DNA of 64,000 bases from JAZDRH01 sp047470865 (GTDB lineage Bacteria; Pseudomonadota; Gammaproteobacteria; Pseudomonadales; Pseudomonadaceae), in assembly GCF_047470865.1 (NCBI RefSeq), contig NZ_JAZDRH010000006.1, forward strand, positions 62,001 to 126,000, in the 5' to 3' direction. The position numbers and the translations under genes are program-made. The notes under the pieces are model-generated. The model was not told where the DNA came from, did no database searches, and saw only the letters and a list, made by a program, of their open reading frames with translations. This document shows positions 19,856 through 29,178 of this stretch, piece after piece (position 1 is the first letter of the stretch; each line of letters starts with the position of its first letter).

Positions 19856-20257
19856 TTAAACTTCTGTTGGCACAAACGAAGGAATATGTTTCATGATTGC
19901 ACCTATCAACTCTTCCTTGCTAAATGGCTTGGTTAAGTATTGATCGGAACCTACTATGCGACCCTTGGCCTTATCAAACAAACCGTCTTTAGATGACAAC
20001 ATGATAACGGGGGTCGACTTGTATGAGCTGTTATTTTTAATCAGCGCGCAAGTTTGGTAACCATCTAAGCGCGGCATCATAATATCAACAAAAATAATAT
20101 CGGGATGCGTGTCTGCAATCAATGAAAGCGCCTCAAAGCCATTCACTGCAGTGATTACATTACATCCAACTTTTTTCAACAAAGTTTCTGCAGTACGCCG
20201 AATTGTCTTGGAATCATCAATTACCATCACTTTTAAGCCATTAGATTGCTGTTCCAT
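19856..20257 (-). CDS. pilG: twitching motility response regulator PilG
   Basis: A stand-alone receiver of about 133 aa, first gene of the Chp cluster. It shows VMVIDDSKTIRRTAETLL at the N-terminus, phospho-acceptor Asp in IIFVDIMMPRLDGYQ, and PVIMLSSKDG and YLTKPFSKEEL for the switch residues. Known PilG promotes pilus extension and activates the adenylate cyclase CyaB. Translation from 20257 (MEQQSNG) gives the familiar N-terminus; the frame is open 5 codons further. The divergent gene is gshB. Confidence 0.94.
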   Translation of the reverse strand: MEQQSNGLKVMVIDDSKTIRRTAETLLKKVGCNVITAVNGFEALSLIADTHPDIIFVDIMMPRLDGYQTCALIKNNSSYKSTPVIMLSSKDGLFDKAKGRIVGSDQYLTKPFSKEELIGAIMKHIPSFVPTEV

Positions 20258-20498
20258 TTTTGCCCCTACCACTTTCTTGGTGAGTCTAAATTAACCTAGT
20301 ACTCGGCCTTTAGCCGCTTACTAAACAATGATTTTTAATGCCTGCATCTTACGCATTGCTTATTTTAAGCGCTACGAAACCAGTAAATTCAAGGCATGCA
20401 TTGCTATAGCTTATACATATTTTACAACCAACACTGTTAACTTCTCCGAAATAGCAGCATTATGATGACTATGATTCACCCTTTTTGGAGAAAGCCGT
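20258..20498. promoter_or_regulatory. divergent intergenic region between pilG and gshB
   Basis: This 241-nt AT-rich gap must hold the promoters of the pilG-chpC cluster (minus) and of gshB (plus). A strong ribosome-binding site (ggagaaag) lies 5 nt before the gshB ATG. No promoter elements were clear enough to assign individual boxes. Confidence 0.5.
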
Positions 20499-21449
20499 AT
20501 GTCCATCCGCTTGGGGATCGTTATGGATCCTATTAACCAAATCAACTTTAAAAAAGACAGTTCTCTTGCCATGCTTTTAGCAGCACAGGAAAAGGGCTGG
20601 TCTATTTTTTACATGGAACAACACGATTTATACCAAAAACGTGGACAAGCGCGAGCGCGGATGAGAAGTTTACGCGTTTTCCATGATCCGAGTCATTGGT
20701 TTGAGCTCGGTGAAGAGGAGGATCAACTACTTTCCTCACTCAACGTTATTTTAATGCGCAAGGATCCACCCTTTGATAATGAGTTTGTTTATAGCACTTA
20801 TTTGCTAGAACAGGCCGAGCAAGAAGGCACCTTAGTTGTTAATAAGGCACAGTCATTGCGTGATTGTAATGAGAAATTTTTTGCCACTCAATTTCCGCAG
20901 CTAACGCCGGCCACCATTGTGAGCCGTCGCAGTGATATTTTGAAAGAATTTGCGCAAGAATATGACGATATTATTTTAAAGCCCTTAGACGGTATGGGCG
21001 GCTCATCTATTTTTCGTCATCGCCAAGGCGACCCTAACCTCTCCGTTATTTTAGAGACCCTGACACTACACGGCCAACAACAAATTATGGCACAAGCGTA
21101 CATTCCAGAAATTATTGATGGCGATAAGCGTATTTTAATGATTGATGGCGAACCTATTCCTTATTGCTTAGCTCGCATCCCCGCACAGGGTGAGACCCGT
21201 GGCAACTTAGCCGCGGGTGGGCGCGGTGAAGCACGTCCCTTAACAGAAACAGATAAGCAAATTGCCGCTATTGTTGGCCCCGAGCTTCGCAAACGTGGGT
21301 TACTGTTTGTCGGACTGGATGTAATTGGCGCAAAATTGACGGAAATCAATGTTACAAGCCCTACCTGTATTCGTGAAATTGATGCCAAATATGATACGCG
21401 CATCGCTCAACAACTGATGGATGCTATTGAACGTAAACTGAACGCCTAA
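20499..21449 (+). CDS. gshB: glutathione synthetase
   Basis: An ATP-grasp ligase of 316 aa, normal for proteobacterial GshB, that joins gamma-glutamylcysteine and glycine. Visible features are MRKDPPFDNEFVYSTYLLE, LKPLDGMGGSSIFR, the glycine-rich loop NLAAGGRGEARPL and VGLDVIGAKLTEINVTSPT, which holds the metal-binding Glu/Asn. A GGAGAAAG ribosome-binding site precedes the ATG. It lies between pilG (divergent) and tonB3, as in Pseudomonas. A hairpin follows the stop. Confidence 0.96.
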   Translation: MSIRLGIVMDPINQINFKKDSSLAMLLAAQEKGWSIFYMEQHDLYQKRGQARARMRSLRVFHDPSHWFELGEEEDQLLSSLNVILMRKDPPFDNEFVYSTYLLEQAEQEGTLVVNKAQSLRDCNEKFFATQFPQLTPATIVSRRSDILKEFAQEYDDIILKPLDGMGGSSIFRHRQGDPNLSVILETLTLHGQQQIMAQAYIPEIIDGDKRILMIDGEPIPYCLARIPAQGETRGNLAAGGRGEARPLTETDKQIAAIVGPELRKRGLLFVGLDVIGAKLTEINVTSPTCIREIDAKYDTRIAQQLMDAIERKLNA

Positions 21450-21463
21450 CTCACCACTTGCAA

Positions 21464-21496
21464 CTTCCAACATTTTATTTAAGGAAGTGTTGGAAG
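21464..21496 (+). terminator. 9-bp-stem hairpin between gshB and tonB3
   Basis: The arms CTTCCAACA (21464-21472) and TGTTGGAAG (21488-21496) are perfect inverted repeats with a 15-nt loop. There is only a weak T run further downstream, so it may be an attenuating or processing hairpin rather than a strong terminator. It lies just after the gshB stop. Confidence 0.45.
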
Positions 21497-21558
21497 CTTC
21501 ATAGACTTTTCACTAGGCTATGGGCAGAATTTGCCGATTATTTTTACTGTGTAGTGTC

Positions 21559-22467
21559 ATGAGCAAAGCGCCTTCTTCTGTAAATAGTGCAACTGATTTG
21601 CCGCAAAGTCGTATTACAGCGACTGACCGCCTCGGCTTTACTTTATTTATTGCCGCCTTAGTGCATATCGCCTTAATTTTAGGCGTAGGCTTTACTATGG
21701 AGAGCATGCCTGAGCCAAGTAAAAGCTTAGAAATTACCTTAGCCTCGTTTGCCAGTGAAAAAGCACCTAAAGAAGCTGATTTCCTTGCTCAAGCCAACCA
21801 AATGGGAAGCGGGACACTGGAAAAAGCAACGGTTCCAACTACTACTGAAAAAGCCGAATTTCAAGATAATAAAATCAATGAAGTTCAAGTTGAAAGCTCT
21901 CCTAAGCCAGTAGAACAAACACAAACACAAAAAACAGTAGTGGCCACCTTCACACCACAGCTGGACAAAGTTAATCAGCAACCCACAAAGCAGCAGCAAG
22001 ATCAGCAACGTCCTACTCCTTTGACTGATCAAGAACGCCTTGCTGCTGAAATCGCCAGCCTAGAAGCTGCACTTGAACAGCAACGACAAGAATATGCCAA
22101 GCGCCCACGCGTCAGCCGTCAAAATACAGCTGCTACCAAACGCGATATGAGTGCAGGCTATCGTGATGAGTGGCGCAAAACTGTAGAGCGTATTGGTAAC
22201 CTCAATTACCCTGAACAAGCTCGTCGTCAGAAAATCCATGGCAGCCTACGCATGCTGGTTATTATTCGCAGCAATGGCTCAATTGATACAGTGCGTATTC
22301 TTGAGTCTTCAGGACATCCTGTATTAGATAAAGCCGCACAAGACAGTGTTCGCTTATCTGCTCCTTTCTCCCCTTTTACGGGCGAATTAGCTGCTAATTT
22401 CGATCAAATTGAAATTATCCGCACATGGCGCTTTGAGCGTGGGGACATACTTTCTAGCGCACAATAG
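21559..22467 (+). CDS. tonB3: TonB-family protein, TonB3-like
   Basis: An energy-transducer-type protein of about 302 aa; an in-frame ATG at 21520 would add 13 residues and has a comparable context. One N-terminal membrane helix (FIAALVHIALILGVGFTM) is followed by a long Gln/Glu-rich periplasmic linker with coiled-coil character and a C-terminal TonB domain (YPEQARRQKIHGSLRML, ILESSGHPVLDKAAQDSV, TWRFERG). In P. aeruginosa the TonB gene between gshB and algH (tonB3) is needed for normal twitching and pilus assembly, so function probably links with the pil cluster; naming rests on synteny. Confidence 0.85.
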   Translation: MSKAPSSVNSATDLPQSRITATDRLGFTLFIAALVHIALILGVGFTMESMPEPSKSLEITLASFASEKAPKEADFLAQANQMGSGTLEKATVPTTTEKAEFQDNKINEVQVESSPKPVEQTQTQKTVVATFTPQLDKVNQQPTKQQQDQQRPTPLTDQERLAAEIASLEAALEQQRQEYAKRPRVSRQNTAATKRDMSAGYRDEWRKTVERIGNLNYPEQARRQKIHGSLRMLVIIRSNGSIDTVRILESSGHPVLDKAAQDSVRLSAPFSPFTGELAANFDQIEIIRTWRFERGDILSSAQ

Positions 22468-22511
22468 TAATTGCACTTGAAGTTATTTAGATTTCCCTAG
22501 AAACTTAGGCT

Positions 22512-23081
22512 ATGAATAGCCAATCTATAGCTTGCCTAGCACAACATTTTTTAATTGCCATGCCTCAGATGGACGACGACTATTTCGCCCAATCTCTTAT
22601 TTATTTAATTCAACATGACACTCAAGGCAGTATGGGGCTAGTCGTTAACAGGCCAGCCAACTTTCAGCTAGCGGATGTTCTACAGCAGCTAAAGCCTGAA
22701 CTGGCAAGCACCTCATTAGCTGAGCGAACCCGTGTGTATATTGGTGGACCTGTAGAGCAAGAGCGTGGTCTAATTTTGCACAAAAAAGGTACATCTTTCG
22801 CCCATACACTGGATATTGGTACTCTGTGTTTAACCAGTTCACAAGATATTTTGCACAATATCGCAAAAGGTGAAGGCCCAGCTGATTGTTTAATTGTGCT
22901 CGGCTATGCTGGCTGGAGTGCTCAACAGTTAGAAGATGAAATAGCCGCTAATCTATGGCTCGTTAGCAAAGCAGATACAGATATTATCTTTCATGTGCCA
23001 GCTGAGCAGCGCCGCGACCTAGCCGCAAAAGCTATCGGTATTGACTTAACACTCTTATCTCCAGAAGTAGGACGCGCATGA
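22512..23081 (+). CDS. algH: YqgE/AlgH family protein
   Basis: A 189-residue DUF179 protein. Family marks are FLIAMPQMDDDYFAQSLIYL, MGLVVNRPANF, YIGGPVEQERGLILH and VLGYAGWSAQQLEDEI. In Pseudomonas it is called AlgH and was linked to alginate regulation; the biochemical function is unknown. The start shares the short leader taggctATG with tonB3. Its end overlaps ruvX by 4 nt, indicating translational coupling, as in many gammaproteobacteria. Confidence 0.92.
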   Translation: MNSQSIACLAQHFLIAMPQMDDDYFAQSLIYLIQHDTQGSMGLVVNRPANFQLADVLQQLKPELASTSLAERTRVYIGGPVEQERGLILHKKGTSFAHTLDIGTLCLTSSQDILHNIAKGEGPADCLIVLGYAGWSAQQLEDEIAANLWLVSKADTDIIFHVPAEQRRDLAAKAIGIDLTLLSPEVGRA

Positions 23082-23515
23082 GCCAGAATACCATTCGACT
23101 TGTACTTGGCTTTGATTATGGTAGCAAACAAATTGGTGTGGCTATTGGCCAGGCCGTCACTGGACAAGCACGTGAGCTCTGCACTTTAAAAGCACAAAAC
23201 GGCACGCCCAATTGGCAGCAAGTTGAACAATTAATCAAAGAATGGCAACCCGATGCCTTAGTCGTTGGCTTGCCTTTAAACATGGACGGTAGTGAAAGCG
23301 AAATGTGCGAGCGTGCTAACAAATTTGCACGCCGCTTAAATGGCCGCTTTAACCTACCCGTCCATATGCAAGATGAGCGACTAACCACCTTTGAAGCTAA
23401 AGGCGCACGCTTTGAACAAGGCCAACTTAGCACCAGCTACAAACAAAATCCTGTTGATGCGTTAGCCGCTGCGCTGTTACTAGAAAGCTGGTTAGAACAA
23501 AATATCTCTCACTAA
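23078..23515 (+). CDS. ruvX: RuvX/YqgF, RNase H-fold putative Holliday junction resolvase
   Basis: A 145-residue RNase H-like protein. The first acidic residue lies in [16 protein letters not shown], followed by [15 protein letters not shown], the [10 protein letters not shown] segment and the C-terminal Asp in [13 protein letters not shown]. The family acts in 16S rRNA 5' maturation and has been proposed as a Holliday junction resolvase. It overlaps algH and is followed 22 nt later by pyrR, the order seen in Pseudomonas. Confidence 0.93.
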   Translation: MSQNTIRLVLGFDYGSKQIGVAIGQAVTGQARELCTLKAQNGTPNWQQVEQLIKEWQPDALVVGLPLNMDGSESEMCERANKFARRLNGRFNLPVHMQDERLTTFEAKGARFEQGQLSTSYKQNPVDALAAALLLESWLEQNISH

Positions 23516-23540
23516 TATTGGTTGCACCAAGGAGCCTGTG

Positions 23541-24050
23541 ATGAACTTACCTCAACCTGAGCAACTACTCTCAAACATGGCAAGCCAATTGACTGAATAC
23601 CTCAAGCAAATGAGGATTCAACAACCACGTTTTGTAGGTATTCAAACAGGTGGTGTTTGGGTGTCTAAAGCCTTACTTAAAAAGCTTAATCGAGAAAATG
23701 AAGCGTTGGGTGTACTTAATGTATCCTTCTATCGCGATGACTTTAGCCGCACAGGGCTACACCCGCAAGTAAGCCCATCACAGTTGCCTTTTGATATTGA
23801 GGATCAACACATTATTTTAATTGACGATGTGTTAATGAGCGGGCGGACCATACGTGCCGCCATGAATGAGCTATTTGATTACGGCCGCCCTGCCAGCATC
23901 ACTTTAGTCAGCTTACTCGACATTAATGCTCGCGAATTGCCTATTAGCCCAGATATTGTTGGCGCTACAATAGATCTACCAGATAACCAGCGCATTAAAG
24001 TGCGCGGACCTGCGCCCTTAAGCCTTGAGTTAAAAACCCTAGCCCACTAA
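23541..24050 (+). CDS. pyrR: PyrR, pyrimidine regulatory protein / uracil phosphoribosyltransferase
   Basis: A type I phosphoribosyltransferase-fold protein of 169 aa. The PRPP-binding loop is [18 protein letters not shown], the family N-terminal part includes [13 protein letters not shown], and the C-terminal segment [15 protein letters not shown] is typical. In Pseudomonas it modulates pyr gene expression and may have weak UPRTase activity. The start at 23541 (MNLPQPEQ) follows AAGGAG with 6 nt spacing; a GTG three bases upstream is also possible. pyrB follows by 13 nt. Confidence 0.92.
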   Translation: MNLPQPEQLLSNMASQLTEYLKQMRIQQPRFVGIQTGGVWVSKALLKKLNRENEALGVLNVSFYRDDFSRTGLHPQVSPSQLPFDIEDQHIILIDDVLMSGRTIRAAMNELFDYGRPASITLVSLLDINARELPISPDIVGATIDLPDNQRIKVRGPAPLSLELKTLAH

Positions 24051-24063
24051 AGAGAACTTCGCG

Positions 24064-25071
24064 ATGACGCCCAATTCCGCAAAGTGCCCGTTACAACTGA
24101 ACGAGCGTGGCAACTTACGCCATTTTTTATCCCTTGATGGCTTACCACGCGAATTACTCACCGAAATATTAGATACGGCTGACTCCTTTTTAGAAGTGGG
24201 TGAGCGTGCTGTTAAAAAAGTGCCATTATTGCGCGGCATGACGGTATTTAACGTATTTTTTGAAAACTCAACACGCACACGCACCACCTTTGAACTAGCG
24301 GCTAAACGCCTATCCGCTGATGTTATCAACCTGAATGTTTCCACCTCTTCAACAAGCAAAGGTGAAACTCTTACCGACACCTTGCGCAATCTTGAATCCA
24401 TGGCGGCAGATATGTTTGTAGTGCGCCACGCCAATTCAGGTGCAGCTCATTTCATTGCTGAGCAGGTTTGCCCAAATGTAGCTATCATCAATGGTGGCGA
24501 TGGTCGCCATGCACACCCGACCCAAGGCATGCTGGACATGCTGACTATTCGTCGCAATAAAGGTGATTTTAGCAAGCTATCTGTCGCCATCGTCGGCGAT
24601 ATTCTGCATTCTCGAGTTGCTCGCTCCGATATGCTGGCTTTGCGTACGCTCGGCTGCACTGATATCCGTATTATTGGCCCACAAACCTTACTGCCTGTTG
24701 GACTAGAGCAATATGGTGTAAAGGTTTACACCGATATGGATAAAGGGCTAGAAGGCGTTGATGTAATCATAATGCTGCGTCTACAACGTGAGCGTATGCA
24801 AGGCGGATTACTGCCAAGCCAAGGTGAATACTTCCGCCTATATGGATTAAGCGAAAAACGCTTAGCGCAAACCGCGACAGACTCTATTGTGATGCACCCT
24901 GGGCCGATTAACCGTGGCGTTGAAATTGACTCTATTGTTGCTGACTGCGCCCAGTCCCGTATTTTAGACCAAGTGACTTATGGTATTGCAGTGCGTATGG
25001 CTGTAATGTCCATGGCCATGAGCGGCCAACAAGAACAGCAGCAAATCAATACCGCCAAGGAGGCACTATAA
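24064..25071 (+). CDS. pyrB: aspartate carbamoyltransferase catalytic subunit
   Basis: A 335-residue ATCase catalytic chain that condenses carbamoyl phosphate and aspartate. The carbamoyl-phosphate motif [15 protein letters not shown], the [10 protein letters not shown] loop and the aspartate-binding [12 protein letters not shown] are all present. The slightly extended N-terminus is typical of Pseudomonas-type ATCases, which assemble with the inactive dihydroorotase homologue PyrC'. The stop overlaps the pyrC' start (TAATG), so the two subunits are translationally coupled. Confidence 0.96.
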   Translation: MTPNSAKCPLQLNERGNLRHFLSLDGLPRELLTEILDTADSFLEVGERAVKKVPLLRGMTVFNVFFENSTRTRTTFELAAKRLSADVINLNVSTSSTSKGETLTDTLRNLESMAADMFVVRHANSGAAHFIAEQVCPNVAIINGGDGRHAHPTQGMLDMLTIRRNKGDFSKLSVAIVGDILHSRVARSDMLALRTLGCTDIRIIGPQTLLPVGLEQYGVKVYTDMDKGLEGVDVIIMLRLQRERMQGGLLPSQGEYFRLYGLSEKRLAQTATDSIVMHPGPINRGVEIDSIVADCAQSRILDQVTYGIAVRMAVMSMAMSGQQEQQQINTAKEAL

Positions 25072-26342
25072 TGCGCATGCAGATCAGCGGTGCACGCCTT
25101 ATTGATCCCACTAATGGCGTTGACCAAATTACCGATATCTTTATTCAAGACAGCAAAATTGTCGCCATTGGCAAGATGCCACGTGACTTTGTCGCAGAGC
25201 AAATGATTGATGCAACAGGCTTAGTAGCTGCACCGGGCTTGCTTGATCTTGGCGTTTCGCTACGTGAGCCTGGGCATACACGCAAAGGTAACATTAATAG
25301 TGAAACCTTAGCCGCTGCCGTTGGTGGCGTAACAGGGCTATGTTGCACACCTAACACTAAGCCAGTTATTGATAGCACTGCCGTTGTTGAGCTGATTTTA
25401 GATCGCACCAAAATGGAAGGTCATACGCGTGTCTACCCTATTGGCGCGTTAACGCAAAATCTTGATGGCGAGCATCTTGCAGAATTAGTCACACTGCATA
25501 AAGAGGGCTGTGTTGCCTTTAGCAATGATCTTGCACCTATGGCAAACAATCGGGTACTGCGTCGTGCATTAGAATATGCTGCCAGTTTTGGCTTAACGGT
25601 GATTTTTAAATCACAAGACCACGACCTTGCTGCCGATGGCGTTGCCCATGAAGGCGCGGCTGCTAGTTTTCGTGGTTTAACGGGCATTCCAGAAACTGCT
25701 GAAACTGTTGCTTTAGCCCGTGATTTATTGCTGGTCGAACAAAGCGGCGTACGTGCGCACTTTAGCAATATCACCACAGCACGTGGCGCAAAACTTATTG
25801 AACAAGCACAAAAGCGCGGATTAGATGTCACTGCTGACGTAGCCATGTATCAGCTTTTCTTAACAGATGACATGGTGCTGGACTTCTCCAGTAACTTCCA
25901 TGTGCAACCGCCTATCCGCAGCCTTGCCGACCGTGATGCTTTACGTGAAGCTGTAAAATCTGGCGTTATCAGTAGCATTGCAAGCCACCATCAACCGCAA
26001 GATAAAGACGCTAAAGAAGCCCCTTTTGCGGAAACAGAACCTGGCATTAGCAGTGTTGAACTCCTACTTCCTCTCGCGCTAACACTGGTGCATGAAGGGA
26101 TTTTAGACCTGCAAACCGCCATAGCTAGACTCACCAGCGGCCCTGCAAGCGCCTTAAAGCTAAACGCAGGCAGTTTAACCGTTGGCGCTAATGCCAACCT
26201 TGTGCTTTTCGATCCTGCTGGAACAACCTTAGCAGGAGAGCATTGGTACTCCAAAGGACGTAACTGCCCCTTCTTTGGACAATCACTCAATGGCAAGGTG
26301 CACTACACCATACGCAAAGGAAAAATAAGTTACCAAGCATAA
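25071..26342 (+). CDS. pyrC': non-catalytic dihydroorotase-like subunit PyrC'
   Basis: A 423-residue amidohydrolase-fold protein. Where active dihydroorotases have the metal-binding DxHxH motif, this one reads LLDLGVSLREPGH, so the two metal-ligand histidines are absent. That is the known state of the Pseudomonas PyrC' (pyrX) subunit, which is structural and holds ATCase dodecamers together. The coupling to pyrB by overlap supports this. An active pyrC should exist elsewhere in the genome. Confidence 0.9.
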   Translation: MRMQISGARLIDPTNGVDQITDIFIQDSKIVAIGKMPRDFVAEQMIDATGLVAAPGLLDLGVSLREPGHTRKGNINSETLAAAVGGVTGLCCTPNTKPVIDSTAVVELILDRTKMEGHTRVYPIGALTQNLDGEHLAELVTLHKEGCVAFSNDLAPMANNRVLRRALEYAASFGLTVIFKSQDHDLAADGVAHEGAAASFRGLTGIPETAETVALARDLLLVEQSGVRAHFSNITTARGAKLIEQAQKRGLDVTADVAMYQLFLTDDMVLDFSSNFHVQPPIRSLADRDALREAVKSGVISSIASHHQPQDKDAKEAPFAETEPGISSVELLLPLALTLVHEGILDLQTAIARLTSGPASALKLNAGSLTVGANANLVLFDPAGTTLAGEHWYSKGRNCPFFGQSLNGKVHYTIRKGKISYQA

Positions 26343-26360
26343 AAAAGCTTGACCTAAAAA

Positions 26361-26413
26361 ACATAATAGGTTTTGATTCGCAACTTAAACTTTCGACTTG
26401 AAACCTATTATGT
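26361..26413 (+). promoter_or_regulatory. 13-bp inverted repeat that includes the glmR start codon
   Basis: The arms ACATAATAGGTTT (26361-26373) and AAACCTATTATGT (26401-26413) are perfectly complementary across a 27-nt loop. The right arm contains the ATG of glmR at 26410, and no obvious Shine-Dalgarno lies outside it. No T run follows, so it is unlikely to be an intrinsic terminator. As RNA it would sequester the start codon; as DNA it could be an operator. Function is inference. Confidence 0.6.
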
Positions 26414-27186
26414 CTAAACTCACAACACCTCAACGTCGCCACGCTATTATCAGCCAGCTAGAACGCCAAGGCGAAGTTAATGTAGATGAGCTAGCGCGGC
26501 AGTTTACTGTTTCTGAAGTTACGATTCGAAAGGATTTAACTGCTCTTGAAAAAAACGGCTTACTCTTGCGCCGTTATGGCGGTGCTATTGCGATCCCCCA
26601 AGAGCTTATCAGCGAGCCTAATAGCCCTGTTTCCGCCTATAAAAAAGCTATTGCCCAAGCGGCCATGCAACGCATTCCCTTGCATGCACGCATTCTTATT
26701 GATAGCGGCAGCACAACCGCCAGCATGATTCCGCTCCTAAATAATCGCCCTGACCTTGTGATTATGACCAATTCCCTGATGATAGCTAACGCCATTCGCG
26801 AATTAGAACCTGAGCCAACCCTATTAATGACAGGCGGCACTTGGGATCCACATTCTGAATCCTTCCAAGGACAAGTGGCCGAGCATGTATTGCGCTCCTA
26901 TGATTTTGACCAACTATTTATTGGCGCAGCTGGCATAGATTTGGCGCGCGGAACTACCAGTTTTAATGAGTTACTCAACCTATCTCGAGTAATGGCGGAA
27001 GTGGCTCGGGAAGTTATTGTCATGCTTGAGGCTGACAAAATAGGCCGAAAAATTCCTAATCTAGAGCTGCCTTGGAGCAGCATCACCACATTAATTACCG
27101 ATGAACGTCTACCTGAGGCTACAGCGCAGGCCATTAGCCAGCAAGGCGTGCAAGTCATCCGTGTAAGTTTGAAAGGAGCCGAATAA
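26410..27186 (+). CDS. glmR: DeoR-family transcriptional regulator GlmR
   Basis: A 258-residue DeoR/GlpR-type regulator. The N-terminal helix-turn-helix is [28 protein letters not shown], followed by the LLRRYGGAI strand and a sugar-phosphate-binding DeoRC domain ([35 protein letters not shown]). It sits 1 nt before glmS, as the DeoR-type GlmR does in Pseudomonas, where it is thought to sense amino-sugar metabolism. The start codon at 26410 lies inside a perfect hairpin arm; an upstream TTG at 26398 would add four residues. Confidence 0.88.
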   Translation: MSKLTTPQRRHAIISQLERQGEVNVDELARQFTVSEVTIRKDLTALEKNGLLLRRYGGAIAIPQELISEPNSPVSAYKKAIAQAAMQRIPLHARILIDSGSTTASMIPLLNNRPDLVIMTNSLMIANAIRELEPEPTLLMTGGTWDPHSESFQGQVAEHVLRSYDFDQLFIGAAGIDLARGTTSFNELLNLSRVMAEVAREVIVMLEADKIGRKIPNLELPWSSITTLITDERLPEATAQAISQQGVQVIRVSLKGAE

Positions 27187-27187
27187 T

Positions 27188-29020
27188 ATGTGTGGCATTG
27201 TAGGTGCAATTGCAGAGCGAAACGTTACTGCCATTTTGATTGAAGGTTTAAAACGCTTAGAATACCGCGGCTACGATAGCGCTGGTGTAGCTGTTTATAC
27301 TGATCAAGGTTTAGAGCGCTGCCGCCGCACAGGCAAAGTAGCCGAATTAGCCAGCGCACTGGACGCTCATCCACTACTTGGTAAAGTGGGGATTGCCCAC
27401 ACTCGCTGGGCGACACACGGCGCACCCAGTGAAGATAATGCCCATCCGCATTTTTCAAATAATGAACTAGGCGTAGTACATAACGGTATTATTGAAAACT
27501 ACCAAGAACTACGCGAAGAACTCAAAGCACAAGGCTACATCTTCACTTCACAAACAGACACTGAAACCATTGTGCACTTACTGCATTCTTTACGTAAACA
27601 ACATGACTCTTTACTAACTACCCTACAAGCGGCTGTGCGCAAACTTGAAGGCGCTTACGGTTTAGCTGTGATTGAAGCCTGCAATCCCAAGCGCATTTTA
27701 GCTGCACGCAGTGGTAGCCCATTAGTCATTGGTTTAGGTATTGGCGAAAACTTCCTTGCCTCTGATCCTTTAGCATTACGCCAAGTCACTGACCGTTTTA
27801 TCTACTTAGAAGAAGGCGATATTGCCGAGATCGAACGCGAGCAAGTACAGATTTACGATGCCAACTTCACGCCCATCAACCGTGAAACAGTGCAATATCT
27901 AGACAATGCCGAAAGCGCTGACAAAGGTGAATATCGCCACTTTATGCTCAAAGAAATCTACGAGCAGCCCAAAGTAGTACAACGCACCTTAGAAGATCGC
28001 CTAGCCAAAGATCACGTACTCGCAAGCAGCTTTGGCGCAGACGCAGAAACACTATTTCAACACGTACAAAATATTCAAATTGTTGCCTGTGGCACCAGCT
28101 ACCACGCAGGAATGGTCGCACGCTATTGGATTGAAAGCCTAACCAACACACCTTGCCAAGTTGAGGTAGCCAGCGAATTTCGCTACCGCCATGTTGCCAT
28201 TCAACCAAACACTCTGTTTATTAGCATTTCTCAATCAGGCGAAACGGCAGATACCCTTGCCGCTTTGCGCAACACTAAAGACAAAGGCTACTTAGCTAGC
28301 TTGGCTATTTGCAACATAGGCACAAGCTCACTGGTACGTGAGTCTGACCTTGTATTACTCACCCGCGCAGGCCCAGAAATTGGCGTTGCCTCCACTAAAG
28401 CCTTCACCACGCAACTCGTTGGTCTATTGCTCTTTACCTTAGCATTAGGTCGTGCACAAGGCCGGTTAAATACCCAAACCGAGAAAGAAGCAGTAGCCGC
28501 ATTACGCCTATTACCAAGCAAACTCAATGACGCACTCTCCATGAGCGCACAAATTGAAAGAACCTGTGAATTTTTTGCGGAAAAACAACATACCTTATTC
28601 TTAGGACGCGGCGAACAATACCCTGTGGCCATGGAAGGCGCGCTAAAACTGAAAGAGATTTCGTATATCCATGCCGAAGCCTATCCCGCTGGCGAATTAA
28701 AACATGGGCCACTCGCCTTAGTAGATAGTGAAATGCCTGTGGTTGCCGTTGCACCTAGCAATGAGCTATTAGAAAAACTCAAATCTAACCTACAAGAAGT
28801 CCGCGCCCGTGGTGGCGAACTCCTTGTCTTCGCCGACCGCGCCGCCCACTTCGAAGACAGCGCCGACACCCACGTTATTCACATGCCCAGCATCCACGAA
28901 TTGCTAGAGCCTATGCTCTATACCATTCCCCTACAACTGCTGTCCTACTATGTCGCTGTACTAAGAGGCACAGACGTAGACCAACCCAGAAACCTAGCAA
29001 AATCAGTGACAGTAGAGTGA
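27188..29020 (+). CDS. glmS: glutamine-fructose-6-phosphate aminotransferase (isomerizing)
   Basis: A 610-residue GlmS, making glucosamine-6-phosphate from fructose-6-phosphate and glutamine. The N-terminal nucleophile Cys is in MCGIVGAI, the glutaminase domain has [13 protein letters not shown], and two SIS domains follow ([49 protein letters not shown]). The C-terminal [15 protein letters not shown] is intact. The 3' end of glmS is the recognition site for Tn7 TnsD, and Tn7 elements lie directly downstream without damaging the gene. Confidence 0.97.
   Translation: MCGIVGAIAERNVTAILIEGLKRLEYRGYDSAGVAVYTDQGLERCRRTGKVAELASALDAHPLLGKVGIAHTRWATHGAPSEDNAHPHFSNNELGVVHNGIIENYQELREELKAQGYIFTSQTDTETIVHLLHSLRKQHDSLLTTLQAAVRKLEGAYGLAVIEACNPKRILAARSGSPLVIGLGIGENFLASDPLALRQVTDRFIYLEEGDIAEIEREQVQIYDANFTPINRETVQYLDNAESADKGEYRHFMLKEIYEQPKVVQRTLEDRLAKDHVLASSFGADAETLFQHVQNIQIVACGTSYHAGMVARYWIESLTNTPCQVEVASEFRYRHVAIQPNTLFISISQSGETADTLAALRNTKDKGYLASLAICNIGTSSLVRESDLVLLTRAGPEIGVASTKAFTTQLVGLLLFTLALGRAQGRLNTQTEKEAVAALRLLPSKLNDALSMSAQIERTCEFFAEKQHTLFLGRGEQYPVAMEGALKLKEISYIHAEAYPAGELKHGPLALVDSEMPVVAVAPSNELLEKLKSNLQEVRARGGELLVFADRAAHFEDSADTHVIHMPSIHELLEPMLYTIPLQLLSYYVAVLRGTDVDQPRNLAKSVTVE
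28984..29019 (+). promoter_or_regulatory. attTn7 TnsD-recognition segment in the 3' end of glmS
   Basis: TnsD of Tn7 binds the last codons of glmS, about 23-58 bp from the insertion point. Applying that distance to the insertion at 29040-29044 gives this segment, which encodes the conserved C-terminus [13 protein letters not shown]. The position is derived from established Tn7 knowledge rather than from a visible motif. Confidence 0.8.
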
Positions 29021-29039
29021 TCTGCTGTTGCTGGTTGAG

Positions 29040-29044
29040 TTTTC
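29040..29044. repeat. 5-bp target duplication of element 1 (left copy; right copy 43579-43583)
   Basis: The pentamer ttttc stands directly before the first TGTGGG terminus and again directly after the last base of the opposite terminus at 43578. Five-base duplications are diagnostic for Tn7. The site is 20-24 nt past the glmS stop, the usual Tn7 distance. Confidence 0.9.
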
Positions 29045-29150
29045 TGTGGGAAGATAATAAAGTATTAAACCAAACAAAATAGATCTAAACTATGACAATA
29101 AAGTCTTAAACTAAGCAAGATAGTTGTAGACTGAAATCAGTCCAGTTATG
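29045..29150 (+). repeat. right end of element 1 (Tn7R), overlapping TnsB sites
   Basis: Starting with TGTGGGAAGATAATAAAG, this AT-rich end holds closely packed TnsB-type repeats such as GACAATAAAGTCTTAAAC (29094 onward) and related copies (aataaagtattaaac, aaaatagatctaaac, agatagttgtagac). The dense overlapping arrangement is that of Tn7R, and the tnsA promoter should lie within it, giving autoregulation by TnsB. The terminal 10 bases differ slightly from Tn7 as I recall it. Confidence 0.88.
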
Positions 29151-29178
29151 CTGTGAAAAAGCATACTGGACTTTTGTT

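Noticed and set aside
21739..22032. Minus-strand ORF within tonB3
   Set aside because: It is the complement of the Gln-rich TonB linker and has no independent support.
25071..26342. pyrC' as a damaged dihydroorotase pseudogene
   Set aside because: Loss of the DxHxH motif is normal for the Pseudomonas structural PyrC' subunit, and the frame is full length and coupled to pyrB.
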